Shown here one piece after another: positions 24,840-35,540 of a DNA stretch of 64,000 nt. The position numbers and the translations under genes are program-made. The DNA comes from Typhlomys cinereus (taxonomy: Eukaryota; Chordata; Mammalia; Rodentia; Platacanthomyidae). The first letter of the stretch is position 1; each line of letters opens with the position of its first letter. The notes beneath the pieces were generated by a model, which saw only the letters and a list, made by a program, of their open reading frames with translations, did not search any database and was not told the origin of the DNA. Where the stretch lies: contig JALPQD010000125.1 in NCBI GenBank assembly GCA_023101885.1, positions 4,075,140 through 4,139,139 on the forward strand, written 5' to 3'.

Positions 24840-25910
24840 TTATACTTGCCTTCTGTTCTCCTGGATATGCCTGTTTTTTTCTTCACGCTTGAGTATCATT
24901 TCTAGCAGTTTTTGAAGGCCTGGTTTGGTGGCCATGTATCCCTTAAAGTTGTCTTTGTGCTGGAAAATTTTTCTTTCTCCCTCGATCATGACTGATAGTT
25001 TTGCAGGGTAAATCAGCCTGGGTTGACATTTTTGCTCATTCAATACTTGAAGTATGTCTCTCCAAGCTCTTCTTGCTTTTACTGTTTCGACTGAGAAGTC
25101 ATTTGTTATTTTAATAGGTTTGCCTTTAAAAGTGACTTGTTTTTTCTCCCTTGAAGCTCTCAGCACCAGTTCTTTATCTTGAATGTGGAGTGTTTTAACT
25201 ATTATTTGCCGCGGTGTGCTTCTAGTTTGGTCGTATCTGTTTGGGGTGCGGAATGCCTCTTGTATATGAATGGGCCTCTCTTTTTTTAGATGAGGAAAGT
25301 TTTCCTTGATGATCGTTTGAAAAATTTCCTCAGGGGTGGTATTTTGAGATTCTTGCTCCGGTATTCCATGAATACACATGTTAGGCTTCTTCAGGGTGTC
25401 CCATATCTCTTGGATATTTCTCTCAAGTATCTTTTTGGCTTTAACAACCTCTTCCATTGAGCTGGCTAGTACTCCCACTTTATCTTCAAGGTCTGAAATT
25501 CTGTTTTCTGCTTCATTAGTTCTGTTGATAAGACTCTCTGTGGCGTTCTGGGTTGAAGATAACTTGTCTTTTAGCTCAGTTTTAAACTCTGCTTGAGTTT
25601 GTTTTAACTGTTCTATGCCACTTTTTGTTTCTTGCACTGTTTTTCTCAACCCCTCCAGATGTCTGTTGTGTTCCTCTTCAAAGCGATTGATTCGATTATG
25701 TAATTCCTCCCGGATTTCCTCTTTCATAGTATTGAACATGGTAATGATCATATTTTGAAAGTCGTTATCCTGGGTCAGGCTTTCTTGGCCTTTTTCCGCG
25801 GGTTTGTTCTTGTTGGAGTCTAACATTATGGGATTAATTTCTTCAGTGGGAGATTTGTTTACTTGAGTGTTGCTTCTCATGGATTTGCACTTTGACTTTG
25901 GCATTGTCAT
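24840..25910 (-). CDS. L1 ORF1 protein (RNA-binding, intact), copy A
   Basis: An intact 356-residue ORF, close to mouse ORF1p (357) and longer than human (338). Residues about 1-50 are a basic, variable N-terminus. About 52-172 form a heptad-rich coiled coil (trimerisation), including 'NRTNEAENRISDLEDKVG'. About 173-268 are the RRM-like domain starting near 'IHGIPEQESQ', with the REKKQVTFKGKPI segment that matches the conserved REKG-type motif. About 270-345 are the C-terminal domain with 'YPAKLSVMIEGERK'. The protein coats L1 RNA in cytoplasmic RNPs. A second ATG two codons in (MTMP) is the start used by the related copy B, whose first ATG is ACG, so the true start may be residue 3. ORF2 begins 50 bp downstream. 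Confidence 0.96.
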   Translation of the reverse strand: MTMPKSKCKSMRSNTQVNKSPTEEINPIMLDSNKNKPAEKGQESLTQDNDFQNMIITMFNTMKEEIREELHNRINRFEEEHNRHLEGLRKTVQETKSGIEQLKQTQAEFKTELKDKLSSTQNATESLINRTNEAENRISDLEDKVGVLASSMEEVVKAKKILERNIQEIWDTLKKPNMCIHGIPEQESQNTTPEEIFQTIIKENFPHLKKERPIHIQEAFRTPNRYDQTRSTPRQIIVKTLHIQDKELVLRASREKKQVTFKGKPIKITNDFSVETVKARRAWRDILQVLNEQKCQPRLIYPAKLSVMIEGERKIFQHKDNFKGYMATKPGLQKLLEMILKREEKNRHIQENRRQV

Positions 25911-26306
25911 TTTAACTCTTAAGATCTCTCAATTTCACTAAACTGAATTATTTGGCCTGGGGTACTGGTGGGCGGGGCCTGAACGGGGACTTACCTAGGG
26001 AGCGGGGTGAGGCCCGGGTGGACCACGTGCGTGTCCCGACCGGCGGAGCGGGGTGGGGCGAAAGAGGGAGGATGGGCGCGTTGGCGTGGAGCTATTTAAC
26101 CCGAGGGCAGCTGGGGCGGGGCCCGGGCGCAGGGGGAGGTCATCCTCGTTCCCTCGGCCCCCGCGCGGCTCCGGCTGGATGGCGGGAGTCGGAGCCGGGT
26201 CCCCGTGGGCTGACCTGGGGTCCTAGAGCTCGCGTTGAGGCCCGGCTGGATCTCGCCTACGCGTCCCGACCGGCGGAGCGGGGGGTGGGGCGAGAGAGGG
26301 AGGGAG
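25911..26306 (-). promoter_or_regulatory. L1 copy A 5' UTR, GC-rich monomeric promoter
   Basis: A CpG-rich island in AT-rich surroundings. A segment with 'gtcccgaccggcggagcggg' occurs twice (near 26034 and 26264), about 230 bp apart, so the promoter is about 1.7 tandem monomers. Rodent L1s are known to use tandem monomer promoters. A TATA-like 'ctatttaacc' lies near 26093. It is the counterpart of 48576-48955 in copy C. An antisense open frame (25952-26347) starts in it. Confidence 0.85.
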
Positions 26307-26740
26307 CTGAAATTTCTTTCTTTAGGGCTTTAAAGTTCTCATTGTAAGGGTCTCTTACTTCCTTAGTTAGGTTCATACCAAGGTATTTCATTTTTTTAGG
26401 GGCTATAGTAAATGGGATTGTTTCCCTGAGGGCTTTTTCACTTCTTTCATTCTGGACATATAAGAAGGCCACTGATATTTGTACATTTATTTTATATCCT
26501 GCCACCCTGCTGAACTTCTGTATTAGTTCCAGGAGTTTCCTGTTGAAGTTTTTGGGATCACTCAGGTATACAATCATGTCATCAGCAAACAGAGATAGTT
26601 TGACTTCTTCCTTGCCGATTTGAATCCCTCTTATGTCCCTTTCTTGTCTTATGGCTTCAGCTAAGACTTCAAGTACAATATTGAATAGAAGTGGTGAGAG
26701 TGGACAGCCTTGTCTAGTTCCTGATCAAAGTGGGAATGCT
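26307..26740 (-). mobile_element. Older L1, ORF2 segment right of copy A
   Basis: Continues the older L1 from 20002 in exact register after the target duplication. It carries variants shared with the old copy E and absent from A and C, for example 'ggtatacaatcatgtc' where A has 'ggtataagatcatgtc', and 'gtctagttcctgatc' at about 26711. By about 26760 the sequence has switched to the young type. ORF2 frame remnants are at 26577-26257. Confidence 0.8.
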
Positions 26741-28665
26741 TCCAATTGTTCCCCATTGAGCATAATCCTTGCTGTGGGCTTGTTGTATACAGCTTTTATT
26801 ATATTGATAAAGGTTCCTTCCATTCCTACTGTCTCTAGCGTTTTGATCATAAAAGGCTGTTGGATCTTGTCAAAAGCTTTTTCTGCATCTATCGAGAGTA
26901 TCATGTGGTCTTGGACTTTGGACTGGTTTACAAGATGAATTACATTTATTGATTTGCGTATGTTGAACCAACCTTGTGTGCCGGGGATGAAGCCTACTTG
27001 GTCCCCATGAATAATATTTTTAATATGTTTTTGAATCCGATTTGCTAAAACTTTGTTGAGAATCTTTGCATCTGTGTTCATCAGAGAGATCGGCCTATAG
27101 TTTTCTTTTTTAAGTGTATCTTTATTATGTTTTGGGATTAAAACAATATTAGCTTCATAGAAGGAATTTGGTAGTGTTCCTTTGCTATTTGATGGAACAG
27201 TTTAAGGAGTATTGGTGTTATTGACTCCTTAAATGTCTGGTAGAATTCTGTGCTGAATCCATCTGGTCCAGGACATTTTTTGGTGGGAAGATTCAAGATT
27301 ACTTCCTCAATTTCCTTATATGTTATAGGACTATTTAAATAATTCACAACTTCCTGATTCAATTTAGGTAAGTTGTGTTTACTTAGAAATTCATCCATCT
27401 CTTTTGTGTTGTCAAACTTCACAGAGTATGTTTTTGAAATATGATGTTATAATTCTCTGGATTTCTTGGGTATCAGTAGTGATAACTCCATGTTCATTTC
27501 TAATTTTGTTAATTTGGGTTTTCTCTCTCTTGCTTTTGGTTAGTTTAGCTAGGGGTGTATCAATCTTGTTGATTTTTTCAAAGAACCAGCTTTTTGATTG
27601 GTTGATTTTTTCTATCGTTTTCTTAATCTCGGTTTCAGATATTTCTCCCCTTATTTTGCTAATCTCTTCTCTTCTACAGCTTTTGGGATCAGATTGCTCT
27701 AGTTTCTCTAAAGCTTTAAGCTGCATTGTTAAGTTGTTTATTTCTGATGTTTCCATTTTTTTGACGTAGGCATTAAGAGCTATGAACTTACCTCTTAGAA
27801 CAGCTTTCATTGTGTCCCAGAGATTTTGGTAGGTTGTATTTTCGTTATCATTCACTTTCAGGAAATCTTGAATTTCTTTTTTAATTTCTTCCTGAATCCA
27901 GTTCTCATTCAGCATCATAGTGTTAAGTTTCCAGGAGTTAGTGTATTTTCTCTTGTTTGATGTATTGTGGATGTCCAGCTTTAGGCCGTGGTGGTCTGAT
28001 AGGGGCACAGGTTAGAATTTCAACTTTTTTGTATATGTGTAGATTCGTTTTGTGGCCCAATATGTGATCTATTTTGGAGAAAGTTCCGTGTGCTGCTGAG
28101 AAAAAAATGTATTCTTTGGTACGTGGGTGAAAAGTTCGATAGAGATCTGTAAGGTCCATTTCTTTCAGGGTTTGATTAAGTTCCAAAGTGTCTCTGTTGA
28201 TCTATCCCATGTTGAGAGGGCAGTGTTGAAGTCCCCAAGAATTATCACTTGGGGGTTGATTTCTTCCTTTAGATGCTGTAGGGTTTTCTTAATGAATGTG
28301 GAGGGGCCCGTATTGGGTGCATATATGTTCAGTATTGTGAAGTCTTCCTGGTGAATTGTACCTGTGACTAAAATGTAGTATGCATCTGTGTCTCTTATAA
28401 TTTTCTTTGGTTTGAAGTCCACTTTGTTTGATAGCATAATGGCTACCCCTGCCTGTTTTCTGCTTCCATTTGCTTGTAGAATTGTTGACCAGCCTTTTAT
28501 TTTTAGAGCGTGCCTATCTTTTGTGGTGAGATGGGTTTCCTGCAGGCAGCAGATTGATGGATTGTGATTTTTAATCCAAGTTTGTAATCTGTGTCTCTTG
28601 ACCGGTGAATTAATTCCATTAACATTTAGTGCTATCATGGAGAAACTATTTTTAATTCCAGACAT
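26740..28665 (-). pseudogene. L1 ORF2 N-terminal two-fifths, copy B
   Basis: It starts at the ATG at 28665, 50 bp after ORF1. Open pieces at 28665-28165, 28186-27938, 28008-27412, 27422-27138 and 27081-26725 cover the endonuclease and the front of the RT. Endonuclease residues visible include the LNVNG asparagine, the QETH glutamate, the GDFN loop and SDHHGLKL. Frame breaks include a short deletion near 28195 that removes the 'tgqklnrd' stretch and a 1-bp insertion near 28003. The catalytic FADD region lies across the junction in older-type sequence. Not functional. Confidence 0.9.
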
Positions 28666-28715
28666 TTATTATGTTTAGTAGTTTTTATAAGTATATTGCT
28701 TCGCTTTTAATGGTG

Positions 28716-29779
28716 TTATACTTGCCTTCTGTTCTCCTGGATATGCCTGTTTTTTTCTTCATGCTTGAGTATCATTTCTAGCATTTTTTGAAGGCCTGGT
28801 TTGGTGGACATGTATCCCTTCAAGTTGTCTTTGTGCTGGAAAATTTTTCTTTCTCCCTCAATCATGACTGATAGTTTTGCAGGGTAAATCAGCCTGGGTT
28901 GACATTTTTGCTCATTCAATACTTGAAGTATGTCTCTCCAAGCTCTTCTTGCTTTTACTGTTTTGACTGAGAAGTCATTTGTTATTTTAATAGGTTTACC
29001 TTTAAAAGTGACTTGTTTTTTCTCCCTTGAAGCTCGCAGCACCAGTTCTTTATCTTGAATGTGGAGTGTTTTAATTATTATTTGCCGTGGCGTGCTTCTG
29101 TTTTGGTCGTATCTGTTTGGGGTGCCGAATGCCTCTTGTATATGGATGGGTCTCTCTTTTTTTAGATGAGGAAAGTTTTCCTTGATGATCGTTTGAAAAA
29201 TTTCCTCAGGGGTGGTATTTTGAGATTCTTGCTCTGGTATTCCATGAATACGCATGTTAGGCTTCTTCAGGGTGTCCCATATCTCTTGGATATTTCTCTC
29301 AAGTATTTTTTGGCTTTAACAACCTCTTCCACTGAGCTGGTTAGTACTCCCACCTTATCTTCAAGGTCTGAAATTCTGTTTTCTGCTTCGTTCGTTCTGT
29401 TGATAAGACTCTCTGTGGAGTTCTGGGTTGAAGATAACTTGTCTTTTAGCTCAGTTTTAAACTCTGCTTGAGTCTGTTTTAACTGCTCTATACCAGTTTT
29501 TGTTTCTTGCACTGTTTTTCTCAACTCCTCCAGATGTCTGTTGTGTTCCTCTTCAAAGCGATTGATTCGATTATGTAATTCCTCCCTGATTTCCTCTTTT
29601 ATAGTATTGAACATGGTAATGATCATATTTTGAAAGTCTTTATCCTGGGTGAGGCTTTCTTGGCCTTTTTCCGTGGGTTTGTTCTGGTTGGAGTCTAACA
29701 TTATGGGATTAATTTCTTCAGTGGGAAATTTGTTTACTTGAGTGTTGCTTCTCATGGATTTGCACTTTGACTTTGGCAT
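28716..29779 (-). pseudogene. L1 ORF1, copy B (one frameshift)
   Basis: Same protein as the copy A ORF1. It begins MPKSKCKSM at 29779. Frame 29779-29267 carries the N-terminus and coiled coil, and 29255-28716 carries the RRM-like and C-terminal domains. The break is in a T-run near 29307, where one base is missing relative to copy A. Otherwise there are only a few substitutions. Confidence 0.9.
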
Positions 29780-29858
29780 TGTCGTTTTAACTCTTAAGAT
29801 CTTTCAATTTCACTAAACTGAATTATTCGGCCTGGGGTTCTAGGTTGCGGGGTGGATT

Positions 29859-31580
29859 ACATTTATTGATTGGCATATGTTGAACCAACCTGTGTTTGGG
29901 ATAAAGCCTACTTGATCAAAGTGCATGATCTTTTTGATATGTTTTTGAATCAGATTTGTTAAGATTTTGTTGCGAATCTTTCCATCTGTGTTCATCAAAG
30001 ATGTTGGACTATAGTTTTCTTTTTTTTAAGTTTATCTTTATTAGGTTTTGGGATTAAGATATTAGCTTCACAGAAAGAATTTGGTAGTGTTCCTTCCTTT
30101 TGATGGAACAGTTCAAGGAGTATTGGTGGTAGTTGTTCTTTAAATCTCTGGTAGAACTGTGTGCTGAATCCTTCCGGTCAAGGACATTATTGGAGGGGGA
30201 AGATTCGAGACTACTTCATCGATTTCCTCATATGTTATAGGAATATTTAAATAATTCAAAACTTCTTGATTCAATTTAGGTAAGTTGTGCTTACTTAGGA
30301 ATTCATCCATTTTTTGTGTTACCAAATTTCACAGAGTATAAGTTTTTGAAATATGACCTTATAATTCTCTGAATTTCTTGGGTATCAGTAGTGATACCCA
30401 TTTCATTTTCATTTCTAATTTTGTTAATTTGGGTGTTTTCTCTCTTGCTTTTCATTAATTTAGCTAGGGGTATATCAATCTAATTGATTTTTTCAAAGAA
30501 CCAGCTTTTTGACTGGTTGTTTTCCTTATCTCAAATTCGGCTATTTCTCCCCTGATTTTGCTAATCTCCTCCTTTCTACTGCTTTTGGGATCAGATTGCT
30601 CTAGTTTCTCTAAAGCTTTAAGCTGCATTGTTAAGTTATTTATTTCTGATGTTTCTATTTTTTTTTTTTTTGATGTAGGCATTAAGAGCTATGAACTTAC
30701 CTCTTAGGACAGCTTTCATTGTGTCCCAAAGATTTTGATAAGTTGTATTTTCATTATCGTTCCCTTTCATGAAATTTTGAATATCCTTTGTAATTTCTTC
30801 CTGAATCCAGTTCTCCTTCAGCATCATAGTGTTTAGTTTCCAGGAGTTAGTGTATTTTCTCTTGTTTGTTGTGTTGTGGATGTCCAGCTTTAGGCCGTGG
30901 TGGTCTGATAAGGTACAGGCTAGAATTTCAACTTTCTTGTATATGTGGAGATTTGTTTTATGGCCCAATATGTGGTCTATTTTGGAGAAATTTCCTTGCA
31001 CTGCTGAGAAAAATGTGTATTCTTTGGTGTATGGATGAAAAGTTTGATAGAGATCTGTAAGGTCCATTTCAGTAAGAGTTCCAAAGTGTCTCTGTTAAGC
31101 TTTTGACCTGTTGATCTATCCCATGTTGAGAGGGCAGTGTTGAAATCCCCAAGTATTATCATTTGGGGGTTGATTTCTCACTTTAGACACTGTAGGGTTT
31201 GCTTAATGAATGTAGAGGGGCCCGTATTGGGTGCATGTATGTTCAGTATTGTGAAGTCTTCCTTGTGAATTGTACCTGTGACTAAAATGTAGTATCCATC
31301 AGTGTCTCTTATGAGTTTTTTTGGGTTTGAAGTCCACTTTGTCTGATAGCATAATAGCTACCTCTGCCTATTTCCTGGTTCCATTAACTTGCAGAATTTT
31401 TGACCAGCCTTTTATTTTTAGGATCTGCCTATCTTCTGTGGTGAGATGAGTTTCCTGCAGGCATCAGATTGACGGGTTATGATTTTTAATCCAAGTTTAT
31501 AATCTGTGTCTCTTGGTTAGTGAGTTAATTCCATTGACATTTAATGTTATAATGGGGAAATTATTTTTAATTTCAGACAT
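29859..31580 (-). pseudogene. L1 ORF2 N-terminal remnant, copy D
   Basis: Starts near the ATG at 31580. Open pieces at 31162-30977, 31067-30636, 30682-30464 and 30325-30140 match the endonuclease and the start of the RT. There are many frameshifts and small deletions, including an expanded T-run at 30659-30671. Not functional. Confidence 0.9.
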
Positions 31581-31619
31581 TTTTTGTGTTTAGTGGCTTT
31601 CATAAGTATATTATTTGGC

Positions 31620-32629
31620 TTTTCCTGGATATGCTTGTTTTTTCTTCAAGCTTGAGTATCATTTCTAGCATTTTTTGAAGGCCTGATTTGGTAGACATGT
31701 ACGCCTTCAAGTTGTCTTTGTGCTGAAAAACTTTTCTTTCTCCCTCAATCATGACAGATAGTTTTGCCAGGTATATCAGCCTGAGTTGACATTTTTGTTC
31801 ATTCAGTACTTGAAGAGTCTCTACAAGCTCTTCTTGCTTTTACTGTTTCCATTGAGAAATCATTTGTTATTCTAATAGGTTTACCTTTTAAAAAGTGACT
31901 TTTTTTTCCTGGAAGCTCTGTGTCTTGAATGTGGAGTGTTTTGACTATTATTTGTCGTGGTGAGTTTCTATTTTGGTCATCTCTGTTTGGGGTGTGGACT
32001 GCCTGTTGTGTTTGGATAGGCCTCTCTTTCTTTAGATGAGGGAAGTTTTCATTTATGATAATTTGAAAAATATCCTCAGGTGTGGTATTTTGGTATCTTG
32101 CTCTGGTATTCCATGAATGTGCATGTTAGGCTTCTTTCAGGGTGTCCCATAACTCTTGAATATTTCTCTCAAGTATCTTTTTGGCTTTAACAATCTCTTC
32201 CATTAAGCTAGTTAATACTTCCACTTTGTCTTCAAGATCTGAAATTCTATTATCTGCTTCATTAGTTCTGCTGATAAGACTCTGTTGAGTTTTGGGTTGA
32301 AGATAACTTGTCTTTTAGTTCAGTTTTAAACTCTGCCTGAGACTGTTTTAACTGCTCTATGCTTGTTTTTGTTTCTTCAACTTTTTTTCTCAACTCCTCC
32401 AAGTGTCTTTTGTGTTCCTGTTCAAAGTGGTTTATGCAGTTATTTAACCCCTCCCAGATTTCCTCTTTCACAGTATTGATCATTGATCATGCTTTGAAAG
32501 TCGTTATCTTGGGCCTGGCTTTCTTGACTATTTTCTGTGAATTTGTTCTGGTTGGAATCTACTTCTTTTGGTGGGAGATTTGTTTTCTTGGGTTTTGTTT
32601 CTCATGGATCTGCACTTTGACTTGGACAT
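31620..32629 (-). pseudogene. L1 ORF1 remnant, copy D
   Basis: The ATG is at 32629. The coiled-coil region is visible (32483-32262 on the minus strand, with the 'ELKDKLSSTQNSTES' stretch). The C-terminal part is recognisable only in broken frames. Several small deletions. Confidence 0.88.
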
Positions 32630-33430
32630 TGTTGTTCTGTCTCTTAAGACCTTTCAGTTTCTGTGTATTTTGGACTGAACTGATTTAGTTGTTATTACTA
32701 TTCTCAGGCAGATATTACTAGTGTTTGCCTTGGAGTTGGGTACATTTGTGTGTTGTTATTGTTATTTCCTAGATGATGCTATTAGACTGTTAGTACATCA
32801 ATTAAGTCAGATTTAGTAGACAGCGGATGAACATTATTATAGTAGTGCACTTTTATGATTTAGTACCTTGGTGATCTGTGAGGGTGAGTGGTATAGTCCC
32901 TGGAGTTGGATATGTTTTGGGGGTGGCTATATGGAAAAGTTAATCTACAGTGATTAATAATTGAAAGGAGTGTGATGGTAAAAAGTAGTTTACTTGTTTT
33001 CGGGCTGGATGTGAAGAATCTCTCCCATGTGATAGTATGATTTTAGAGGATTTCAGATGTATGGTCTTTGTCCCCTTAAGCTTTGTATGGGTTTTCTTTG
33101 GACTCTGTTGAATTCTGAGAAGCAGGGTTTCCTCCCTGGACTGCCAGCATCCTGGGAGGGGGGGGGAGGAAGGGGCAAGGGGCTGATGGCAATGGCGGTG
33201 CATTTCACCTGGGACCTGGAGCATGGCCTAGTGGCCCACCCAAGCCTAGGGCAGCCTGGGTGCTGCTCAGGCTGGCTGGCTGGAGGGAGGAGCTGGGATG
33301 AGTGAGTGACCTGGGGGCTGGTGGAATTTACCTGAGAAGCAGGGTGTCCTCCCTGGACCATGAGTGTCCCAGACAGGTGGGCTGAAGGGGCAGAGGGGTT
33401 GATGGCAATGGTAGCAATGTTTTTTTTAAG
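32630..33430 (-). promoter_or_regulatory. Older-type L1 5' UTR with tandem repeats
   Basis: The upstream part carries two diverged copies of a unit (plus strand 'gagaagcagggtttcctccc' at about 33116 and 'gagaagcagggtgtcctccc' at about 33334) followed by G-rich sequence. It is therefore also monomer-like. It is a different 5' UTR type from that of copies A and C, but the same as in copy E. A minus-strand open frame of 130 codons here looks like chance. Confidence 0.75.
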
Positions 33431-33662
33431 TGTCAACCTGATCACATTCCTTCCTTGCTTTATTTAAAATTTTCATGGCTTCTTTGTCCCACATGGACCA
33501 AAGTTCCTACTCCTTATATGCCTTCCAGAATCCTCATTACTCAAGCCATGCTCACATTCATCTTCTTTTTCTGTTTTTCCCCTTGAGCTCCACACTCTGG
33601 AAAGTTCTCTTAATGGCAACATCTTTGCACATTCAGAGTTCTCTTCTTAAAAAAAAGCACTC

Positions 33663-33696
33663 ATCACTTCTCGGCCTTTTGGCTAAGATCAAGTGT
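33663..33696 (+). pseudogene. Retroposed U2 snRNA 5' fragment (34 nt)
   Basis: The 34 bases equal the first 34 nt of U2 snRNA (starting 'atcacttctcggccttttgg') with one change, A for G at position 4. They are flanked by perfect 14-bp repeats of eight A then GCACTC (33649-33662 and 33697-33710). Such repeats mark an L1-type target duplication. The piece stops just before the branch-point recognition stretch and lacks the Sm site, so it is not a working snRNA gene. Confidence 0.9.
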
Positions 33697-33879
33697 AAAA
33701 AAAAGCACTCTTTTCTCTTGCCTTACCAATGTACTAATGCCACAGCTACACAGCAATTTAACAGTGTCTAACATGGTAAACCAAGACACTTATTCAACAC
33801 TTGGACCTGTACCCAAAGGGCTCTACTGTCCTACTACCAAGATACTTGTCATCCACATTCATTATCATTGTATTCAAAA

Positions 33880-34615
33880 TACCAAGGAATGGAATCACTC
33901 TTCAACCAATGAATAGATAATGAAATTGTGGTGTGAATACACAACTGAATTTTATTCGGTTGCAAAAACAATGAAGCCAAGAAGTTTAAGAAGTTTTTAG
34001 GTAAATGCATGGAACTGGGGGGGGGACTTGTATTGAGTGAGGTAATCCAGGCCCAGAAAAACAAACACTGTGTGTTCTTCCTCTCTTCTCTACTAACTGA
34101 ATCACTGATCTTTTTTGTTAGTTTTTTTGTATGTGTTAAATTTGAAGTTTCTGAAGATGCCAGGAAACTAGAAAGAGGCCATTCATTGCAAGGTAGTACC
34201 TTAAAGGAAGAGCAACAGCAAAACATTGGGTAATAAGAAAGAGTTCAAGGGGGAGGAAAAGGTTTGAGGAAGGCAGAGGTTGGGAGGATAGCAAAGATGA
34301 GGAAATGAGAAGGAATGGTGTAAACAAAAGAATATTTGCTGATTGTAGGAACAGGAATTCATCTTCTTCAGTTTCATACCCACTGGTGACCCACCAGTCT
34401 CCAGTGGATAGTTCCAATTTAATTGTCACATAGTCTGTCCTAGTTAAACTAAATGGGTCACAAAACAAAATGGAAAGTCGTAAATCAGGAAAGGAACTAA
34501 TAGAGAGAAGAAGGATAGAAGGGAGATAAGAAAAAGTAAAGGGGAAAGAAAAGTAGTTTGATGCATTATACACATGTATGAAATTGCCAAAAAACAAACC
34601 AAATAAAAAAATTAA
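33880..34615 (+). mobile_element. Old L1 3' end (ORF2 tail and 3' UTR)
   Basis: 33880-34110 translates, with breaks, to an ORF2 C-terminal stretch like 'GKCMELGG-LVLSEV-QAQKNKH', equivalent to '[22 protein letters not shown]' in copy C. A purine-rich 3' UTR and a 'cacatgtatgaaattgcc' A-rich end near 34570-34610 follow. It is a different and older L1 lineage than A-E. Confidence 0.7.
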
Positions 34616-35354
34616 TGACAAATTAAGAGAAAATATTAATGTCCATGCCATTGTCCTAGAACTAAAATTACCTCATACATATTATGTGTACAATGATGTG
34701 AAATGGTTCTAGGAGTACTGCCCATAGCTGGACGATTGAGGCAGAATTCATTAGACGTTTCTTGTGCTTCTGCTGGTCTTATCGATGTCTCTGAGATAGG
34801 GGCCCAAGGTACGAGCTGCATCTTGTGACTTTATAGACTCACTCAACTTCTAACTGTTTATCAGATCCTCCCACTGTAACAGAAAACAGCTCAGAGAAGT
34901 TTTCAAAAAGCCTTTTATTATATCTGAAGAGAAAAGTTATATACATATCCTTGTAGTACCAGCAAGTTACTTCTCATATCTCATTCAAGGCTGGTCAAAC
35001 TATAAGAAAAAACAGTTATGCACAATCAACCCAATCACACTGTTCAGTCCTGCCACTCATTGCTTGACATTCAATTCTGACATTTGTTGAACGAATCTCT
35101 CTTCTTGGGCATCTTTATAACTGTGTCTATTGAATATTTGGTAGCTGCATTTATAGGAAGGTTGTAAGGTTGTAGGAGAAGGCTTTATCTCTGAGTCAAT
35201 TTGTAATCACAATCTTACTAGTTAATGGAATGCTGAGAAAATCATTTAAAGTTAGTTTTCAGATCTTTGGGCTTCTTTGATTGCACATATCTCCCCCCCC
35301 AAAAAAAAACATTTTGCCTGTATATTACATTAAATAATATTTTACCTTCCTGAA
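34616..35354. other. No recognised feature
   Basis: Nothing recognised. A C-run followed by an A-run at 35291-35309. Confidence 0.5.
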
Positions 35355-35540
35355 TATTTTTTCATGTGCACATATTATGTATGTGCATGTAAATTGTGTG
35401 CAGGCACACTCAATAGTGTATATGTGTAAAGGCCCAAGCAGAACATCAGGAGTCATCTACACTACTGGCCACCAACATATCTACCTGGTATTTTTAACAT
35501 GGGACTTGAATTCCAAATTCAGGTCCTTTTGCCTGTGAAG
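35355..35540 (-). mobile_element. B2-like SINE, old
   Basis: The right part, 'acatgggacttgaattccaa' then 'attcaggtccttttgcctgt', reverses to the tRNA-like head of the B2-like family. The left part is a TG/AT-rich tail. It directly abuts the MaLR LTR. Confidence 0.6.

Larger units (their letters stand above)
20003..26306 (-). mobile_element. Young full-length L1, copy A
   Basis: A 6.3-kb L1 inserted into the older L1. It is flanked by a perfect 17-bp target duplication, CTGAAATTTCTTTCTTT (19986-20002 and 26307-26323). Reading on the minus strand: GC-rich monomeric 5' UTR (26306-25911), intact ORF1, a 50-bp spacer, ORF2 with four 1-bp gaps, a 3' UTR with a G-rich tract, and poly(A). It is very close to copy C: over the last 412 or so residues of ORF2 I count only four amino-acid differences. 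The insertion is recent. Confidence 0.97.
26740..29858 (-). mobile_element. Young L1 copy B, 5' part only
   Basis: Minus-strand L1 sequence close to copies A and C, running from a short piece of 5' UTR (about 29858) through ORF1 into the RT part of ORF2. It has no C-terminal ORF2, no 3' UTR and no poly(A). It fuses at about 26.74 kb with the older L1 at the matching ORF2 position. Most of the 5' UTR is missing. Confidence 0.85.
29859..33430 (-). mobile_element. Older L1, 5' part (copy D)
   Basis: A minus-strand older L1 running from ORF2 (position equivalent to about 51825 of copy C) back through ORF1 and a long 5' UTR. It very probably belongs to the same insertion as 17493-20002 and 26307-26740. 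The ORF2 stretch equivalent to about 51825-52130 of copy C is the part missing between the pieces. The ORFs are heavily broken. Confidence 0.85.

Noticed and set aside
25952..26347. CpG island as promoter of a host gene
   Set aside because: It is the 5' UTR of L1 copy A, lies within the target duplication of that insertion, and is repeated in copy C.
33053..33445. 130-codon minus-strand frame with Pro/Ser-rich product
   Set aside because: It lies in the non-coding 5' UTR repeats of the older L1 and has no family motif. Its composition follows the G/C-rich repeat.
33663..33696. Functional U2 snRNA gene
   Set aside because: Only 34 nt are present, with no Sm site, 3' stem-loops or upstream snRNA promoter elements.
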